DNA of 5,347 bases, from assembly GCA_002305575.1 (NCBI GenBank), contig DBPP01000048.1:4370-9716 (forward strand), written 5' to 3'. The stretch is from Ruminococcaceae bacterium UBA1417. Lineage in GTDB: Bacteria; Bacillota; Clostridia; Oscillospirales; Acutalibacteraceae. This document shows, piece by piece, positions 5,055 through 5,347 of this stretch (position 1 is the stretch's first letter; every line of letters starts with the position of its first letter). The position numbers and the translations under genes were made by a program. The notes below the pieces were generated by a model that saw only the letters and a list, made by a program, of their open reading frames with translations, made no database searches and had not been told where the DNA came from.

Positions 5055-5291
5055 GCGCTCGAGAGAGACGGCAAAAAACGGAAAGCAAAAAGGCTGGAAG
5101 TAAAGAGCCGGGAAGAGCGCATAGGACCTTGAAAATTAAACAACGAGAGAAAGAATGGAACCTGTAATTTCTTTGAGTGAATCAAAGAAACTTACGAGAA
5201 ACAGAACTCAAAAATCTGTGACAGACGTCAGAGACGTCGAATGAGCTAAGAGCTCTGAAAGCGATTTAAATGCGAAAGTGTTTAGATACAA
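5055..5291 (+). ncRNA. rRNA operon leader (pre-16S), with boxA-like element and hairpins
   Basis: This is the transcribed spacer between the promoter and mature 16S, removed during processing. ACCTTGAAAATTAAACA (5126-5142) resembles the antitermination boxA region seen as 'CTTTGAAAA' in Firmicute rRNA leaders and spacers. After it come several compact inverted repeats. The strongest is TTTCTTTGA (5168-5176) with TCAAAGAAA (5182-5190), 9 bp and a 5-nt loop. Weaker ones are ACAGA/TCTGT (5201-5219), GACGTC/GACGTC (5224-5238) and GAGCT/AGCTC (5243-5255). Such leaders normally pair with sequence after 16S to form the RNase III stem; that partner is outside the window. Confidence 0.65.
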
Positions 5292-5347
5292 TTTTTAGAG
5301 AGTTTGATCCTGGCTCAGGACGAACGCTGGCGGCGTGCCTAACACAT
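5292..5347 (+). rRNA. rrs: 16S ribosomal RNA, 5' end (partial)
   Basis: AGAGTTTGATCCTGGCTCAG at 5299-5318 is the universal 16S 5' sequence, corresponding to E. coli positions 8-27, which places the mature 5' end near 5292. The following conserved helix sequence (GACGAACGCTGGCGGCGTGC) and then CTAACACAT match Clostridia. The gene continues beyond the right edge. Confidence 0.97.

Noticed and set aside
4918..5103. Plus-strand Lys-rich small open frame across the rrn promoter
   Set aside because: Its Lys runs come from the promoter A-tracts, and it spans the -35, -10 and transcription start.
1..5347. CRISPR array, insertion sequence or phage gene
   Set aside because: No spaced direct repeats, terminal inverted repeats, transposase or integrase motifs are seen on either strand.

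Overview
The window looks like chromosomal DNA from a GC-rich, low-complexity-free member of the Clostridia, probably the Oscillospiraceae (Ruminococcaceae) side. The main evidence is the first ~56 bases of a 16S rRNA at the right edge, whose 'CCTAACACAT' stretch is the clostridial form (Bacilli usually have 'CCTAATACAT'). AGGAGG-type ribosome binding sites, two Gram-positive-style lipoproteins and a MATE transporter of the clostridial type agree with this. The family placement is inference from a very short piece of 16S.

Layout, left to right. Positions 1-22 are the 3' end of a tRNA with an encoded CCA, followed by a hairpin (26-53) that probably ends its transcript. A small VOC-superfamily protein (174-548, +) follows behind a GC-rich leader hairpin. 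It converges on a minus-strand lipoprotein gene (637-1497), and a bidirectional terminator (556-597) separates the two. This lipoprotein carries two copies of a ~115-residue domain. A second, unrelated lipoprotein (1829-2374, +) diverges from it, and each has its own promoter in the ~330 bp between them. A LUD-domain protein (2460-3131, +) and a MATE-family efflux transporter (3136-4563, +) are 4 bp apart and form a likely two-gene operon ending at a strong bidirectional terminator (4621-4657). A 38-residue single-helix membrane protein (4676-4792, -) converges on the same terminator.

The right end is the start of an rRNA operon. An AT-rich region (about 4800-5019) with helically spaced A-tracts leads into a near-consensus promoter (TTGACA, 17 bp, TATTAT, with an extended -10 TG). 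A ~237-nt leader with several small hairpins follows, and then 16S rRNA runs off the window.

No mobile element, CRISPR array, phage gene or clear multi-gene defence or biosynthetic system is visible. The genes appear to be ordinary housekeeping and envelope functions beside stable-RNA loci. The items most worth a second look are the tandem-duplicated lipoprotein, the small membrane protein transcribed away from the rrn operon, the architecture of the rrn promoter, and the leader hairpins in front of the VOC and lipoprotein genes.
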